Origin: Clostridiaceae bacterium BL-3
GTDB lineage: Bacteria > Bacillota > Clostridia > Clostridiales > Clostridiaceae
DNA length: 64,000 nt
Direction of reading: 5' to 3'
Assembly (NCBI GenBank): GCA_902809985.1
Contig: CADDXC010000001.1
Location: 2,976,001-3,040,000 of the forward strand
The position numbers and the translations under genes were made by a program. Within the stretch, counting starts at the first letter, position 1, and each line of letters begins with the position of its first letter. The notes beneath the pieces were generated by a model. The model worked only from the letters and a program-made list of their open reading frames with translations, was not told where the DNA came from and made no database searches. Below are positions 28,499 to 37,373 of the stretch, one piece after another.

Positions 28499-29002
28499 AT
28501 GAGTTTATATAAAGAATGGACAGATACCGTAGTAGATTTTGTGAAGGCAAAAGGAGAAAACGCTTTTTGGAAAGAATATGGTTCAATTGAAAGAAACATT
28601 TATACAGAAATATTATCAGAACATAACTCTACCATAAGCGGAACAATAGAAAATTTAGCTAAAAAATTTAAAATATCACCGATATTTTTTACAGGGTTTT
28701 TAGATGGAATAAATCAAAGCATAGAGAAGCCATTAAATTTAGAAAATCTGAAGAGAACTTCAACTATTGACATAGAAATTAATTTTGAAAAATTATATTA
28801 CAATATGTTAGATGCAAAAGCAGATTACTTATATAAACTTCCCCAGTGGAATTCCATATTTTCTAAAGAAAAGAGAAAAGAAATTCATAAAAATTGGGTT
28901 AATTCCAAAACAGTGGTTAATAAAATTAAAATAGGTAGAAATGATCCCTGTCCCTGCGGAAGTGGTAAAAAATACAAACAATGCTGTGGAAAAAATAATT
29001 AA
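28499..29002 (+). CDS. SEC-C motif zinc-binding protein
   Basis: 167 aa. A helical N-terminal region without a recognised family and a C-terminal SEC-C motif [19 protein letters not shown], the zinc-binding tail also found on SecA. ATG 28499 with AGGA six bases upstream. A stronger AGGAGG lies 34 nt further up, with a small hairpin (TGCTGC/GCAGCA) between. Possibly interacts with ribosome or SecB-like partners; function unknown. Confidence 0.8.
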   Translation: MSLYKEWTDTVVDFVKAKGENAFWKEYGSIERNIYTEILSEHNSTISGTIENLAKKFKISPIFFTGFLDGINQSIEKPLNLENLKRTSTIDIEINFEKLYYNMLDAKADYLYKLPQWNSIFSKEKRKEIHKNWVNSKTVVNKIKIGRNDPCPCGSGKKYKQCCGKNN

Positions 29003-29040
29003 TAAGAAATCCCTACACGTTAGTGTAGGGATTTCTTATT
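29001..29040. terminator. perfect bidirectional terminator, SEC-C gene / xdh
   Basis: 18-bp perfect stem (29001-29018 with 29023-29040), loop GTTA. The xdh stop codon falls in the loop and its last six sense codons (NKKSLH) are one arm of the stem. Confidence 0.85.
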
Positions 29041-31605
29041 ATGTTTTAAAATTTTTTTATTATACGCCGTATCTTCTAATGGCAGCTTGGTTCTAAATTT
29101 TCCATCTAATTTTAAATATGCTCCCTGAATTGCCGGTGCTGTAGGAATGCAGGTTATTTCTCCTATTCCTTTAGCTCCACAAGCAAGAGAAGAATTATTA
29201 TTTTCTATTATTATGGTTTTTATCTCTGGAACTTTCAGTGCCCTAAAAAGTCCTAAAGTACCAAATTTAGCTGTAGGTACTGAATTTTTTAATGGATAAT
29301 TTTCCGTAAGAGCATATCCAAGTCCCATAACAACTCCACCTTCTATTTGTCCCTCAATATTGCTTGGATTTATAGCTTTCCCTACATCATGAGCTGCAAT
29401 TATTTTTTGAACTATTCCCTTTTCATCTAAAACTGCTACCTGGGTTGCATAACCATAGGCCACATGACTTATAGGGTTGGGTTTATCTGAATTTATAGGA
29501 TCTGTAACTCCAGAATACTCTCCATAAAAATCCTTATTTTCTAAACTCTCCAGCGGCTCATGTGCGAGGGCTTCTTTGAGTTTTAGCGATGCCAACCTGG
29601 CAGCTTCTCCTGTAAACACCGTCTGCCTTGAAGCAGTAGTTGTACCTGAATCTGGAGTAATTTCCGTATCAGGCGAATCCACTACTACATCTTTTGGAGT
29701 GACACCTGCAGTTTCACAAAGTATTTGAGTTACCATAGTCGCAAGACCTTGACCTATACAAGCTGCACTAGTCCTTATATGCACTTTTCCATCTACTACA
29801 GTCAATCTACATCTTCCTATATCCGGAAGTCCTACCCCTATACCGCTGTTTTTAAAACAACTAGCTATTCCCACATAAGGATATTTTTCATACTCATCCT
29901 TAACCGCCAGAAGAGTTTGCTTCAAAGCCACATCATCTCCTGCTATTTGTCCATTGGGGAGTACTTCTCCAGGTTCAATAGCATTCTTATACCTTATTTC
30001 CCAAGGTGATATTCCAACTTTTTCTGACAATAGATTCAAATTACATTCTGTAGCAAAAGCAGATTCCGTAACCCCGAATCCCCTGAAAGCTCCTGCTGGA
30101 GGGTTATTTGTATACACTGCAATTCCTTCCACTTCTATATTTTGATAATTATAAGGTCCTGCCGCATGTGTACAAGCTCTTTGAAGGACAGGTCCTCCCA
30201 AAGAAGCATAAGCACCAGTATCAGATATGATCCGTGCTTTCATAGCTGTTAAGATACCATTTTCATCACAGGAAGTCGTAAATTCCATTTCCATAGCATG
30301 CCTCTTAGGATGTACAATTATACTTTCTCTACGAGTTAAAGTGACCTTCACCGGTTTTTTAGCATACCAAGCCAGAAGAGCTGCATGATGTTGCACGCTC
30401 ATATCTTCTTTCCCACCAAATCCTCCGCCAACATATTTGCTAATTATCCTTACTTTTTCAGGAGGCAATCCCAGGATACTTGAGATTTCCCTACGATCAT
30501 CATATATGCCCTGAGTTCCAGTATATACCTTTACTCCATCTTCCCCATATGGCATAGCTAATGCAGACTCTGGTTCTAAAAAAGCATGTTCCGTAAATGG
30601 GACTGAATACTTGTTGGTAACTACATATTTAGATTCTGCTATAACTTTATCCGGATCTCCTCTTTTTAAAATTTCTCTTGACAATATATTTCCTTTAGAA
30701 TGTATTTTAGGTGCATTTTTTGCCATAGCTGCTTCAGGAGACGTCAATGGATTAAGTTCTTCATATTCTACTTTAATTAGACCCAATGCTTTCTGCAATA
30801 CTTCTTTAGTCTCCGCTGCTACCAGGGCAACAGCATCTCCTAAATATCTGGTTTCCTCTCCCTGTGCAATCATAATCGGCCAATCACTTACTATATGACC
30901 TGAATATCTTTTACCCGGCACATCTTTAGCCGTAAGAACTGCCACAACACCAGGATAATTCTCTGCTTCTGTCGTATCTATTGATTTCACTAAAGCCCTA
31001 GGATACTTACTTCTTAAAGCTGAACCATATAGCATTCCATCTACATACATATCCCCCGAATACTCTGCCCTGCCTAATATCTTGTCCTCTGCATCAACCC
31101 TGTATATTCTCTCTCCTACAAGTCCCTTAAAATTTCTTTCAGGCAGCTTGATTTTTTCTCTAAAAGCCTTAGCCGCCATTTTTATAGCTTTTTCTATTTT
31201 TACATAGCCAGTACACCTACATATATTGCCATTGATAGCGGCTTTTATATCCTTAGAAGTTGGGTTTAAATTTTTATTTAGAAGAGCCTTAGCACTTATA
31301 ACCATCCCAGGAATACAAAAACCGCACTGCACTGCCCCAGCTTCAGAAAAAGCCCATGCAAACACTTTTCTTTCTCTTTCTGTAAAGCCTTCAATAGTCG
31401 TTATATTTTTTCCTTCTACTTTAGACAAAGTAAACAAACATGCCCTTGCTGCTTTATCATCTAATAACACCATGCAGGCTCCACAGGCTCCTTCACCACA
31501 GCCATTCTTTACTGAGGTCAACCTTTCATCATCTCTTAGATAATCTAACAGCTTTTTATCTTCACTTACAATCTTTTGAACTCCATTTAAAGTGAATTTA
31601 TACAT
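29020..31605 (-). CDS. xdh: xanthine dehydrogenase, selenium-dependent Mo-hydroxylase type (2Fe-2S/Mo fusion)
   Basis: 861-aa molybdenum hydroxylase. N-terminal [2Fe-2S] ferredoxin with Cys36, 41, 44 and 56, a second [2Fe-2S] domain (QCGFCIPGM, ICRCTGY), then the two Mo-pterin domains. There is no FAD domain, so electrons must leave to another protein. This single-chain fusion is the architecture of the selenium-dependent xanthine dehydrogenases (TIGR03311). yqeC, mocA and yqeB nearby supply the labile-selenium Mo centre. No Sec codon is needed and none is seen. ATG 31605 with AGAGGAGAG. Second gene after dpaL (67 nt), so driven by the sigma-54 promoter. Confidence 0.93.
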   Translation of the reverse strand: MYKFTLNGVQKIVSEDKKLLDYLRDDERLTSVKNGCGEGACGACMVLLDDKAARACLFTLSKVEGKNITTIEGFTERERKVFAWAFSEAGAVQCGFCIPGMVISAKALLNKNLNPTSKDIKAAINGNICRCTGYVKIEKAIKMAAKAFREKIKLPERNFKGLVGERIYRVDAEDKILGRAEYSGDMYVDGMLYGSALRSKYPRALVKSIDTTEAENYPGVVAVLTAKDVPGKRYSGHIVSDWPIMIAQGEETRYLGDAVALVAAETKEVLQKALGLIKVEYEELNPLTSPEAAMAKNAPKIHSKGNILSREILKRGDPDKVIAESKYVVTNKYSVPFTEHAFLEPESALAMPYGEDGVKVYTGTQGIYDDRREISSILGLPPEKVRIISKYVGGGFGGKEDMSVQHHAALLAWYAKKPVKVTLTRRESIIVHPKRHAMEMEFTTSCDENGILTAMKARIISDTGAYASLGGPVLQRACTHAAGPYNYQNIEVEGIAVYTNNPPAGAFRGFGVTESAFATECNLNLLSEKVGISPWEIRYKNAIEPGEVLPNGQIAGDDVALKQTLLAVKDEYEKYPYVGIASCFKNSGIGVGLPDIGRCRLTVVDGKVHIRTSAACIGQGLATMVTQILCETAGVTPKDVVVDSPDTEITPDSGTTTASRQTVFTGEAARLASLKLKEALAHEPLESLENKDFYGEYSGVTDPINSDKPNPISHVAYGYATQVAVLDEKGIVQKIIAAHDVGKAINPSNIEGQIEGGVVMGLGYALTENYPLKNSVPTAKFGTLGLFRALKVPEIKTIIIENNNSSLACGAKGIGEITCIPTAPAIQGAYLKLDGKFRTKLPLEDTAYNKKILKHNKKSLH

Positions 31606-31672
31606 ATTACTCTCCTCTTTGACATATCTAAAATATATAAAAATTAGATATTATGATTACAATATTTATAAA

Positions 31673-32884
31673 TTATATGCTCTGATATTCTCCATCCCAT
31701 ACAATTCTTCTGTATTTATCCGGATCCGTATCGCCTTCCGTACTAAATAAAAGTACCTTTGAATTTTCATCTAATTCCAGCTCTTCTCTAAGTCCTTTTA
31801 AATCGTCTCTTGTCATTATAGAACATAAAAGCCCTGTGGTAACTGCACCTGATTCTCCTGAAATAACTCTAGTATCTCCTTTCAATGGATTTCCAAGAAC
31901 TCTCATTCCTTTAGCCGTAACCCAGTCGGGACAAGCAATAAATTCACTGCTATAGGACTTCAATACTTCCCAGCCTATGGTATTTGCCTCACCGCAGGCA
32001 AGTCCCGCCATTATAGTAGGCATATCTCCTCCAACGGATCTAACTTTTCCGTCATTTGCTACAGCTGATTTATACAGGCAAGCTGCCTCATCGGCCTCCA
32101 CTACAACTGTCTTAGGACAATTCTCTCCAAATGCAGATGCAAAGAACCCCTGAACCGAACCAGCCAGTGAACCAACTCCAGCTTGTATAAATATATGAGT
32201 TGGTCTTTCAACTTCTAACTTTTTCAACTGCTCCAATGCTTCTAAGGACATTGTCCCATATCCCTGCATTATCCAGGTAGGGATATCTTCATAACCTTCC
32301 CATGCGGTGTCTTGAACCATTACCCATCCATTCTCTTCTGCATGCTTATTTGCCAATCTAACTGCATCATCATAATTCAAATCCGTAATAGTTACATCTG
32401 CACCTTCATTTTTTATATTCTGAAAACGGCTTTGAGATGAGCCCTTTGGCATGTATACTACTGATTTTTGTTTTAGTTGAGATGCCGTCCATGCAACTCC
32501 GCGCCCGTGATTTCCATCTGTAGCAGTTATAAAAGTAATTTCTCCCAATTGCTTTCTTACTTTGTCTGAAGTGACTTTGGCATATCCCAATTCTGATATA
32601 TCCCTATTTAATTTTTGAGCCAGGTAGTTTCCCATTGCAAAAGAACCTCCTAAAACTTTAAAGGCGTTTAGCCCAAAACGATAGGATTCATCTTTTACAT
32701 ATATACCACCTAAACCAATTTTTTTAGCCAAATTGCTCAGATTCACTAAAGGTGTTTCTGAATATTGGGGAAAACTTTCATGAAATTTTTTAACCTTTTC
32801 AATTTCCCTCTTACTTAAAAATTCTACAGATTTTTTTTCCTTTACTCCGATAGTATTTTTCTTCCACAATATCTTTTTATCCAT
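31673..32884 (-). CDS. dpaL: 2,3-diaminopropionate ammonia-lyase (YgeX)
   Basis: 403-aa PLP enzyme of fold type II, converting diaminopropionate to pyruvate and ammonia. Lys76 in FGLNAFKVLGG is the Schiff-base lysine; TDGNHGRGVAW is the phosphate-contact motif; QAGVGSLAGSVQG follows. In E. coli and gut purine/uric acid degraders ygeX sits with xdh, ssnA, ygfK and hyuA. Here it precedes xdh. ATG 32884 with AGGAG. A sigma-54 promoter lies 48-63 nt upstream. Confidence 0.95.
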   Translation of the reverse strand: MDKKILWKKNTIGVKEKKSVEFLSKREIEKVKKFHESFPQYSETPLVNLSNLAKKIGLGGIYVKDESYRFGLNAFKVLGGSFAMGNYLAQKLNRDISELGYAKVTSDKVRKQLGEITFITATDGNHGRGVAWTASQLKQKSVVYMPKGSSQSRFQNIKNEGADVTITDLNYDDAVRLANKHAEENGWVMVQDTAWEGYEDIPTWIMQGYGTMSLEALEQLKKLEVERPTHIFIQAGVGSLAGSVQGFFASAFGENCPKTVVVEADEAACLYKSAVANDGKVRSVGGDMPTIMAGLACGEANTIGWEVLKSYSSEFIACPDWVTAKGMRVLGNPLKGDTRVISGESGAVTTGLLCSIMTRDDLKGLREELELDENSKVLLFSTEGDTDPDKYRRIVWDGEYQSI

Positions 32885-32931
32885 TTTATTTATGTCTCCT
32901 CTTCATAATAACTTTTTACGCAATTAACTAC

Positions 32932-32947
32932 AGCAATAATCGTTCCA
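32932..32947 (-). promoter_or_regulatory. sigma-54 (-24/-12) promoter of dpaL-xdh
   Basis: The minus strand reads TGGAACGATTATTGCT with exact GG-N10-GC spacing and the TTGCW -12 element, 48 nt before the dpaL ATG. The neighbouring gene encodes a sigma-54 activator. Confidence 0.8.
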
Positions 32948-33030
32948 TAACAATTTAGAAAAACTCTATAAAAGTTGATATTTAAAATTCAAAAGATATC
33001 GCTGTATAATATGCGACAATACACAATATC

Positions 33031-33072
33031 TTGGTTATCATTATGATAATAAAGTATCATAATGATAACCAA
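33031..33072. promoter_or_regulatory. tandem 15-bp dyads, candidate enhancer (UAS) for the sigma-54 activator
   Basis: TTATCATTATGATAA (33035-33049, perfect dyad about its centre) and GTATCATAATGATAA (33054-33068, 13 bp of dyad) lie 19 bp apart centre to centre. Together they form an 18-bp perfect stem. Position 95-120 bp upstream of the dpaL promoter is typical for activator binding. It also lies 8 nt after the activator gene, but neither strand has a U tract, so a terminator is the weaker reading. Confidence 0.6.
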
Positions 33073-33079
33073 TAAAAAA

Positions 33080-34834
33080 TTATTTTATGCCTCCCAATTT
33101 TCTATACAAGGTAGCTATTCCTATACCCAATTTATTTGCTGCCATTTGCTTGCCTTTCGTATCAGAGCCATACAAGTCTAAAGCCTTCAATATATATTTT
33201 TTTTCAACTTCTTTAAGTGGTTTTATCGATTCATGTGCTAAAATTTTTTCATCTATCTGACCCTTATAGTTTAAAATAGTTTCAGGAAGCATATCTACAG
33301 TTAGAATTCCACTTTTGCCAGCCATATTCATCATAAATTCTATAGTATTTTCCAGTTCTCTTACATTGCCCGGCCAGGAATAATCTACTAAGAGCTGTTT
33401 TGCTCTACTATCAATGCCATGAATTGATTTATTAAAAGCATAATTGTATTTCCCAATTATATTCATAGCAAGCAATTCTATATCCTCTTTCCTGCACCTG
33501 AGAGGTGGTACTTCCATAGGTATGACATTTAAACGATAATATAGATCCTCTCTAAATTTATTTTCCTTTATAAGTTTTTTTAAATCCCTATTAGTGGCTG
33601 CTATAACACGTATATCTAAATTCATAAGCTGGTTGGATCCAATTCTGACTATTTTTTTCTCTTGAATTACTCTTAGTATCTTCACCTGTAAATATAGTGG
33701 CATATCACCTATTTCATCCAAAAATATTATACCCCCATTGGCCAGTTCAAATTTTCCTATTCTTCCCCTAGGATCTGCCCCGCTGAAAGCACCTCTGGCA
33801 TATCCAAATAATTCGCTCTCCAAAAGATTATCAGGTATAGCTCCACAGTTTATGGCTATAAAAGGCTTATTCCTCCTATCACCTTCAGAATGTATAGCTT
33901 TGGCGATCAATTCTTTCCCTGTTCCACTTTCTCCTGTTATAAGTACTGTGGATTTTGAAGAAGCCATCTTTTTTATCCTATCTTTCAATTTAATCATAAC
34001 TTTAGACTTTCCTATAATATCATCAGCTTTAACTTCTCGTATTTTTGCTACCTTATACATATCCGCCTTTAATTTTTTTATTTTGTCAAATATAAATATT
34101 CTATCATAGGTGGCTAATCTCGGATATACTGGAATCAACTGTCCCATTAAATATAATTTCTTCTTGTTTACTATAACTGTATACACTTCTGTACCTGCTA
34201 TATATTCACCAGTTGCAGTCACATCTATACTATGTTTAAATTTTTCCGGATCTATATTAAGCTGATCTGACGCACTGCTGTTCATATGAACAATTTCATT
34301 ATTATCACTCAAAACCACTACACCCTTATTCACAGAATCTATAACCTGTTTTAAAAGATCTATCATCATATTGTTTCTCTTATTTTCAAAATGGGCATAT
34401 ATCTTAGCTCTTATAAAATCTGATATTTGCTCTAAAATTTCCAGATAAGATTTTATATTTTTCTTTACCCGCTGCTTTTGTTCATCATCTGAGCATATAA
34501 ATCCTATAACCCCAATAATCTTTTCTTCATAAATTATAGGCATAGAAACCTGCATTTTTTCAATACAATGCTTCCTATTATTACAATTCCTACACAAAAA
34601 ATTTTTACCTGGACTTTCTATTACCTGTGTTTCTCCAGTTTTAAGAACATGATTATATACATAACCTTCTGTAGAAATATCTTCATCTGTCTTTTGACTA
34701 TAGATACCTGTACCCGCAATTCTTAAAAAATTCTTATCAACTATTTCTACATCTACATTTATTGTTTTTGAAATTATATTTGCATACTTGATAACTGTAG
34801 GCTGTATTTGCTTTAAAAAAGAAGTTTCCATCAT
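33080..34834 (-). CDS. sigma-54-dependent enhancer-binding transcriptional activator
   Basis: 584 aa. An N-terminal GAF-like sensor with a Cys cluster CRNCNNRKHC (81-90), a PAS-like segment (about 155-250), the AAA+ domain with Walker A GESGTGKE (301-308), GAFSGA (348-353; consensus GAFTGA) and Walker B IIFLDEIGD, and a C-terminal Fis helix-turn-helix (KQMAANKLGIGIATLYRKL). The Thr to Ser change in the sigma-54-contact loop is conservative. ATG 34834 with AAGGA. It lies between two sigma-54 promoters that drive dpaL-xdh and yqeC-mocA-yqeB, so it likely controls both. The Cys cluster hints at metal or redox sensing. Confidence 0.93.
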   Translation of the reverse strand: MMETSFLKQIQPTVIKYANIISKTINVDVEIVDKNFLRIAGTGIYSQKTDEDISTEGYVYNHVLKTGETQVIESPGKNFLCRNCNNRKHCIEKMQVSMPIIYEEKIIGVIGFICSDDEQKQRVKKNIKSYLEILEQISDFIRAKIYAHFENKRNNMMIDLLKQVIDSVNKGVVVLSDNNEIVHMNSSASDQLNIDPEKFKHSIDVTATGEYIAGTEVYTVIVNKKKLYLMGQLIPVYPRLATYDRIFIFDKIKKLKADMYKVAKIREVKADDIIGKSKVMIKLKDRIKKMASSKSTVLITGESGTGKELIAKAIHSEGDRRNKPFIAINCGAIPDNLLESELFGYARGAFSGADPRGRIGKFELANGGIIFLDEIGDMPLYLQVKILRVIQEKKIVRIGSNQLMNLDIRVIAATNRDLKKLIKENKFREDLYYRLNVIPMEVPPLRCRKEDIELLAMNIIGKYNYAFNKSIHGIDSRAKQLLVDYSWPGNVRELENTIEFMMNMAGKSGILTVDMLPETILNYKGQIDEKILAHESIKPLKEVEKKYILKALDLYGSDTKGKQMAANKLGIGIATLYRKLGGIK

Positions 34835-34862
34835 TACATCAATCCTTTTTAGATCTAATAAA

Positions 34863-34877
34863 TTATCATCTTGATAT
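34863..34877. promoter_or_regulatory. imperfect dyad near the activator gene start
   Basis: TTATCATCTTGATAT, two mismatches from the dyad seen at 33035-33049; 29 nt upstream of the activator gene. Possible autoregulation. Confidence 0.35.
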
Positions 34878-34949
34878 ATTTATACTAAAATTATAATTTG
34901 ATTTTATTATACCCTATAGCATTATGAAATTTATCAAATATACATATAA

Positions 34950-34964
34950 TTATCAATTTGATAA
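34950..34964. promoter_or_regulatory. perfect 15-bp dyad upstream of yqeC
   Basis: TTATCAATTTGATAA is a perfect dyad of the same shape as that upstream of dpaL. It lies about 140 bp upstream of the yqeC sigma-54 promoter and also upstream of the divergent activator gene. A half-site TTATCAA occurs at 34931. Confidence 0.5.
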
Positions 34965-35096
34965 TGGAACTGCCTATAATATAGTTTTTTTATTTTCCAA
35001 CCACAATTTTATATCCATAAATTTAAAATTAACCCTTTGCTTTATCTTTAAATTTAGCATACATAATTATTATATCAATGGCTTATCAAATACTTT

Positions 35097-35112
35097 AGGT
35101 ATACTTATTGCT
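35097..35112 (+). promoter_or_regulatory. sigma-54 promoter of yqeC-mocA-yqeB
   Basis: AGGTATACTTATTGCT: exact GG-N10-GC spacing and TTGCW, with a weaker -24 element. 60 nt upstream of yqeC. Confidence 0.55.
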
Positions 35113-35171
35113 TGTATTAATAGAAATCAGTAATATATATTTAATACACTGATAAACGAGGTGTTCAAAAA

Positions 35172-35894
35172 TTGCTGAAAGACTTGTTGGGTATATATAA
35201 AAACTGCGTTGTATCAATAGTTGGATCTGGAGGTAAAACCTCTTTTATGTTTAACTTAGCACAGGAACTTAGATCTCAAAATAAAGTACTGTTATTTACT
35301 ACTACAAAAATTTATGTTCCCTCTAAAGAACAGTATGATTTTATGGCTATAGGTAAAAAAAATTTTCTGCACTGCTGTACATTACCTGAAAAAGGTATCT
35401 ATGTTTATGGTAATATATTAGATAATAATTCAAAAATATCGGGACTAGATGAAGATACATTAATAAAAGAGCTTCATAATTTTAACTATATATTAATAGA
35501 AGCAGATGGTTCAAAAGGCAAATCTCTAAAAGGTTGGAGAGAAAACGAACCTGTAATCTTCAAAGGCACCAACATTACTGTTGGAATAATTGATATAACT
35601 TGCTTAGGTAAGACAATCAATTCAGATAATATCCATAGAGTTGATAGATTTATAGAACTAACTAATTCTCACTTAGGTGAAAAAGTCTCATTAAATCATT
35701 TGATTTCACTTATACTTCATCCTAATGGTTTATTTAAAAAATCATCGGGTAAAAAAATTCTATTCATCAACAAAGTGGAAGACACAAATTCAACAGTATT
35801 TTCAAAAATATTATCGAAAAACATTAAACCTCATAATTACGTAGATAGAATAATTATGGGCAGCTTAAAAAATAAAATTTATGAGGTACTTTAA
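35172..35894 (+). CDS. yqeC: selenium-dependent hydroxylase accessory protein YqeC
   Basis: 240 aa. Walker A GSGGKTS (18-24), TTTKIYVP, and a central LIEADGSKGKSLKGW, all characteristic of the YqeC family (TIGR03172), associated by genome context with labile-selenium Mo hydroxylases. TTG start at 35172 with GAGGTG 7 nt upstream. First gene of a three-gene unit with mocA and yqeB. Confidence 0.9.
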   Translation: MLKDLLGIYKNCVVSIVGSGGKTSFMFNLAQELRSQNKVLLFTTTKIYVPSKEQYDFMAIGKKNFLHCCTLPEKGIYVYGNILDNNSKISGLDEDTLIKELHNFNYILIEADGSKGKSLKGWRENEPVIFKGTNITVGIIDITCLGKTINSDNIHRVDRFIELTNSHLGEKVSLNHLISLILHPNGLFKKSSGKKILFINKVEDTNSTVFSKILSKNIKPHNYVDRIIMGSLKNKIYEVL

Positions 35895-35915
35895 AGGGGG
35901 TAAACTATAAATTAA

Positions 35916-36491
35916 ATGATCAATGCTATTATAATGGCTTCAGGATATTCTCATAGAATGGGTACCGATAAACTGCTTTTACCTTATAAGGGTAAACCAT
36001 TACTTGAACACACTATTGATGCCATAGCAAATTGTACTTTTAATCAAGTCATTCTAGTTGCACGAGATGTAAAAGTGATAAACTTGGCTAAAAAAAAGGG
36101 GTTAAATGTTGTAAAAAACAACAGGGCTTACATTGGTCAGAGTCAATCTATAAAACTCGGAATTATCAATTCAGTCCCTGCTGACGGATATATGTTTTTC
36201 ACAGGTGATCAGCCTATGCTAACTTCAAATACTATAAACGATTTAGTGCAGTGCTTTAAATTTCATAGACATTTTATTATAGTACCTAAATTCAAGCTTA
36301 GGCCTGGTTCCCCTGTCATTTTTCCAAAAGACTATATAAAAGAACTTCTGAATTTAACCGGTGACACTGGTGGAAAATCTATAATAAATAAAAACATTGA
36401 TAAAATAATCTTTTTAGAATTAAAAAATCAATATCCTATTTTTGATATTGATACACCGTACGATTATAAAAATATATTAAATATAAAATAA
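35916..36491 (+). CDS. mocA: molybdenum cofactor cytidylyltransferase-like protein
   Basis: 191-aa nucleotidyltransferase (MobA/MocA fold): IIMASGYSHRMGTDKLLLPY at the N-terminus binds the NTP, FTGDQPML holds the catalytic Asp, GDTGGKS follows. MocA converts Mo-pterin to the CMP form used by xanthine-dehydrogenase-family enzymes. ATG 35916; GGGGG lies rather far (15 nt) upstream. It is placed between yqeC and yqeB as in other selenium hydroxylase clusters. Confidence 0.9.
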   Translation: MINAIIMASGYSHRMGTDKLLLPYKGKPLLEHTIDAIANCTFNQVILVARDVKVINLAKKKGLNVVKNNRAYIGQSQSIKLGIINSVPADGYMFFTGDQPMLTSNTINDLVQCFKFHRHFIIVPKFKLRPGSPVIFPKDYIKELLNLTGDTGGKSIINKNIDKIIFLELKNQYPIFDIDTPYDYKNILNIK

Positions 36492-36503
36492 GGGTGATCT
36501 AAT

Positions 36504-37373
36504 ATGCGTAATGATATTGTGATAATTCGAGGAGGAGGAGATATTGCTTCAGGTACTGTGCAAAAGCTTCACAGATGTGGTTTTAAGGTTCTGGTTTTAG
36601 AAGTTAAAAATCCCACTTCTATTAGAAGATTGGTATCTTTTAGCGAAGCAATATACGAGGGTAAGATTACAATAGAAGGAATTACCGCTGTATATGCTAA
36701 AAATATGAAAAATATATATGATGCGTGGATAAATAACAGAGTTCCTATAATGGTAGATCCACACTGTAATTGTTTAAATACCATAAGGCCTAAAATTTTA
36801 GTTGATGCAATACTGGCTAAAAAAAATTTAGGAACAAATATAAACATGGCAGATATAACTATAGGTCTAGGCCCTGGCTTTAAAGCAGGTGACGATGTAA
36901 ATGCAGTTGTTGAAACCATGAGAGGTCACAATTTGGGAAGAGTTATATACAGCGGCTGTGCCATGGCCGACACAGGATGCCCTGGAAGTATACTTGGTTT
37001 TTCTAAAGAACGAGTGATATACAGCCCCTGCAGTGGAATCATAAAAAATATTAAGCAAATTGGAGATCTAGTAAAAAAAGGCAGCACCATAGCCCTAGTA
37101 GACAATGTAAAAATAAAAGCCTCATTGACAGGAGTGTTAAGAGGTATTATAAGAGATAACAGTACTGTATTTAAGGGACTTAAGATAGCTGATATAGATC
37201 CCAGGGCTTCGGAGCGTAAGAACTGCTTTACAATTTCTGACAAAGCAAGAAATATTGCTGGTGGTGTATTGGAAGCTATTTTATATTTGCAAAACAATAA
37301 ATCAAATGTGGAAGATCATTGCAGAGTACAGAATATTAAGACACATTTACAAAAGGGATTACTGCATAATTAA
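36504..37373 (+). CDS. yqeB: selenium-dependent molybdenum hydroxylase maturation protein YqeB
   Basis: 289 aa of the YqeB/EF2563 family (TIGR03309), genetically tied to SelD-dependent, non-selenocysteine Mo hydroxylases. N-terminal Rossmann-like IRGGGDIASGTVQKL, central GLGPGFKAG and a cysteine pair region YSGCAMADTGCPG, with a C-terminal biotinyl-like strand pattern (SPCSGIIKNIKQIGDLVKKG). ATG 36504 with AAGGGTG. No selD gene is visible in the window. Confidence 0.9.
   Translation: MRNDIVIIRGGGDIASGTVQKLHRCGFKVLVLEVKNPTSIRRLVSFSEAIYEGKITIEGITAVYAKNMKNIYDAWINNRVPIMVDPHCNCLNTIRPKILVDAILAKKNLGTNINMADITIGLGPGFKAGDDVNAVVETMRGHNLGRVIYSGCAMADTGCPGSILGFSKERVIYSPCSGIIKNIKQIGDLVKKGSTIALVDNVKIKASLTGVLRGIIRDNSTVFKGLKIADIDPRASERKNCFTISDKARNIAGGVLEAILYLQNNKSNVEDHCRVQNIKTHLQKGLLHN

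Noticed and set aside
29020-31605. Selenocysteine in xdh
   Set aside because: No in-frame TGA is needed for a full-length reading; selenium in this class is a labile ligand, not selenocysteine.
33031-33072. Fur box or simple terminator
   Set aside because: Resembles GATAATGATAATCATTATC only partly; no U tract on either strand; the position fits an enhancer better.
34924-35133. 69-codon frame between activator and yqeC
   Set aside because: Covers the dyads and promoter, has no Shine-Dalgarno and no recognisable protein pattern.
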